Source: an uncultured Bdellovibrio sp.
Lineage (GTDB): Bacteria > Bdellovibrionota > Bdellovibrionia > Bdellovibrionales > Bdellovibrionaceae
Length of the DNA stretch: 13,681 nucleotides
Reading direction: 5' to 3'
NCBI GenBank assembly: GCA_946482355.1
Contig: CAMLRE010000014.1
Span: forward strand, 1 to 13,681
Under the pieces are notes generated by a model that worked only from the letters and a program-made list of their open reading frames with translations, was not told where the DNA came from and did no database searches. The position numbers and the translations under genes were made by a program. Of this stretch, positions 13,170 to 13,681 are shown piece by piece (positions within the stretch are counted from its first letter, which is position 1; each line of letters starts with the position of its first letter).

Positions 13170-13681
13170 ATGTTCCATATATATGCCCTCAGAAGCCTTA
13201 TATTCTTAATTGCTGCACCTTTTGTTGTTCATGCTGCCAATATTTGTAACAGCGACAACATTAAGCGGCTCGAAGCAGAAAAAGGAATATACCGGTCCTC
13301 AGAAGAGTTATTTTTATCTGTAGGCAAAAGCTCAAATCTTCATATTATTGGCGAAACACACTTTTAGACCGACACAGCTTTGCTAAGCAGGATCATGTCT
13401 GAACTTGCGTCCCAAATCCCAGGCAAAAGAAAATGTGTCTTCTTAGAGGCTCCAAAAGGTGGGCTCAAAAATTTTGAAGAACTTTTTGAGAATCATCGTA
13501 AGCGCCCAAATCTATCTCCTGATGAGATCAAAAAAATTGAATCTTGGTCGAAGTATTATCCGTCACTCGTTCGCTCCGCAGAAAAAAATGGGCTATCGGT
13601 ATTTGAAATCGATCATCCCGGGCACATTGATGGAAGCAAAACTGAAGTAGAAAGAAACGAAATGATGGCGAAAAATGCACA
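13170..13681 (+). pseudogene. Secreted GExH-motif (TraB/ChaN-like) protein interrupted by an in-frame TAG; runs off right edge
   Basis: The ATG at 13170 starts a signal peptide (MFHIYALRSLIFLIAAPFVV HA, cleavage near residue 22), then 43 residues ending NLHIIGETHF and a TAG at 13365-13367. The same frame continues without interruption for 104 codons to the window end, reading TDTALLSRIMSELASQIPGK, then CVFLEAPKGG and FEIDHPGHIDGSK. IIGETHF with a later strand ending in Glu (VFLEAP) matches the GExH-motif TraB/GumN/ChaN group, proposed metal-dependent hydrolases or haem-binding proteins. The stop sits exactly inside the motif region (GETHF*TDT, where Tyr would fit), so it is one base from a sense codon. 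A downstream ATG at 13395 with AGGAT before it could restart translation, but without the signal peptide or motif. A sequencing error cannot be excluded. The family call is moderate. Confidence 0.6.

Overview
The window is AT-rich DNA from a Gram-negative bacterium: it encodes an OmpA-like cell-wall-binding domain, a lipoprotein, periplasmic proteins and an envelope motor pair. The mix of features (MotA/OmpA/FHA operon, many secreted proteins, TTG and GTG starts, a RelE/HigB-type toxin-antitoxin pair) suits a Bdellovibrio-like predator or another delta-proteobacterial relative. That placement is inference; no 16S or other marker gene is present.

Left block (1-3362, minus strand). A tight three-gene operon encodes, in order of transcription, a MotB/OmpA-like protein with a very long coiled coil, a MotA/TolQ/ExbB-like channel protein, and an FHA-domain protein that runs off the left edge. 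Together they look like a proton-driven envelope motor or stator with a phosphothreonine-reading partner. A 283-base divergent intergenic region follows, with a good plus-strand promoter candidate and an imperfect tandem direct repeat.

Central block (3646-8016, plus strand). Four separately spaced genes encode a small secreted protein, a secreted pectate-lyase-like beta-helix protein, a lipoprotein of the phospholipase D (HKD) superfamily, and a glutathione S-transferase. The last three each have an inverted repeat that overlaps the ribosome-binding site and/or start codon. The best is a perfect 13-bp stem around the start codon of the phospholipase-like gene.

Signalling operon (8137-11698, plus strand). 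A single-domain response regulator (TTG start fixed by a strong Shine-Dalgarno), an RbsB-like periplasmic binding protein and a two-TM PAS-PAS histidine kinase are spaced 13-18 bases apart. No ABC permease or ATPase is present, so the binding protein is probably a sensor subunit for the kinase, as in TorT/TorS or LuxP/LuxQ.

Right block (11699-13681) is a decaying accessory region. Two related copies of a 70-residue HTH-like peptide lie about 1.15 kb apart in the same orientation. They flank a minus-strand cluster: a broken RelE/HigB-type toxin, an intact XRE antitoxin, and a pRiA4b ORF-3-like gene with an internal deletion and frame change. After copy B comes a secreted GExH-motif (TraB/ChaN-like) gene interrupted by one in-frame TAG and cut by the window edge. 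No tRNA, rRNA, CRISPR array or intact transposase was seen.
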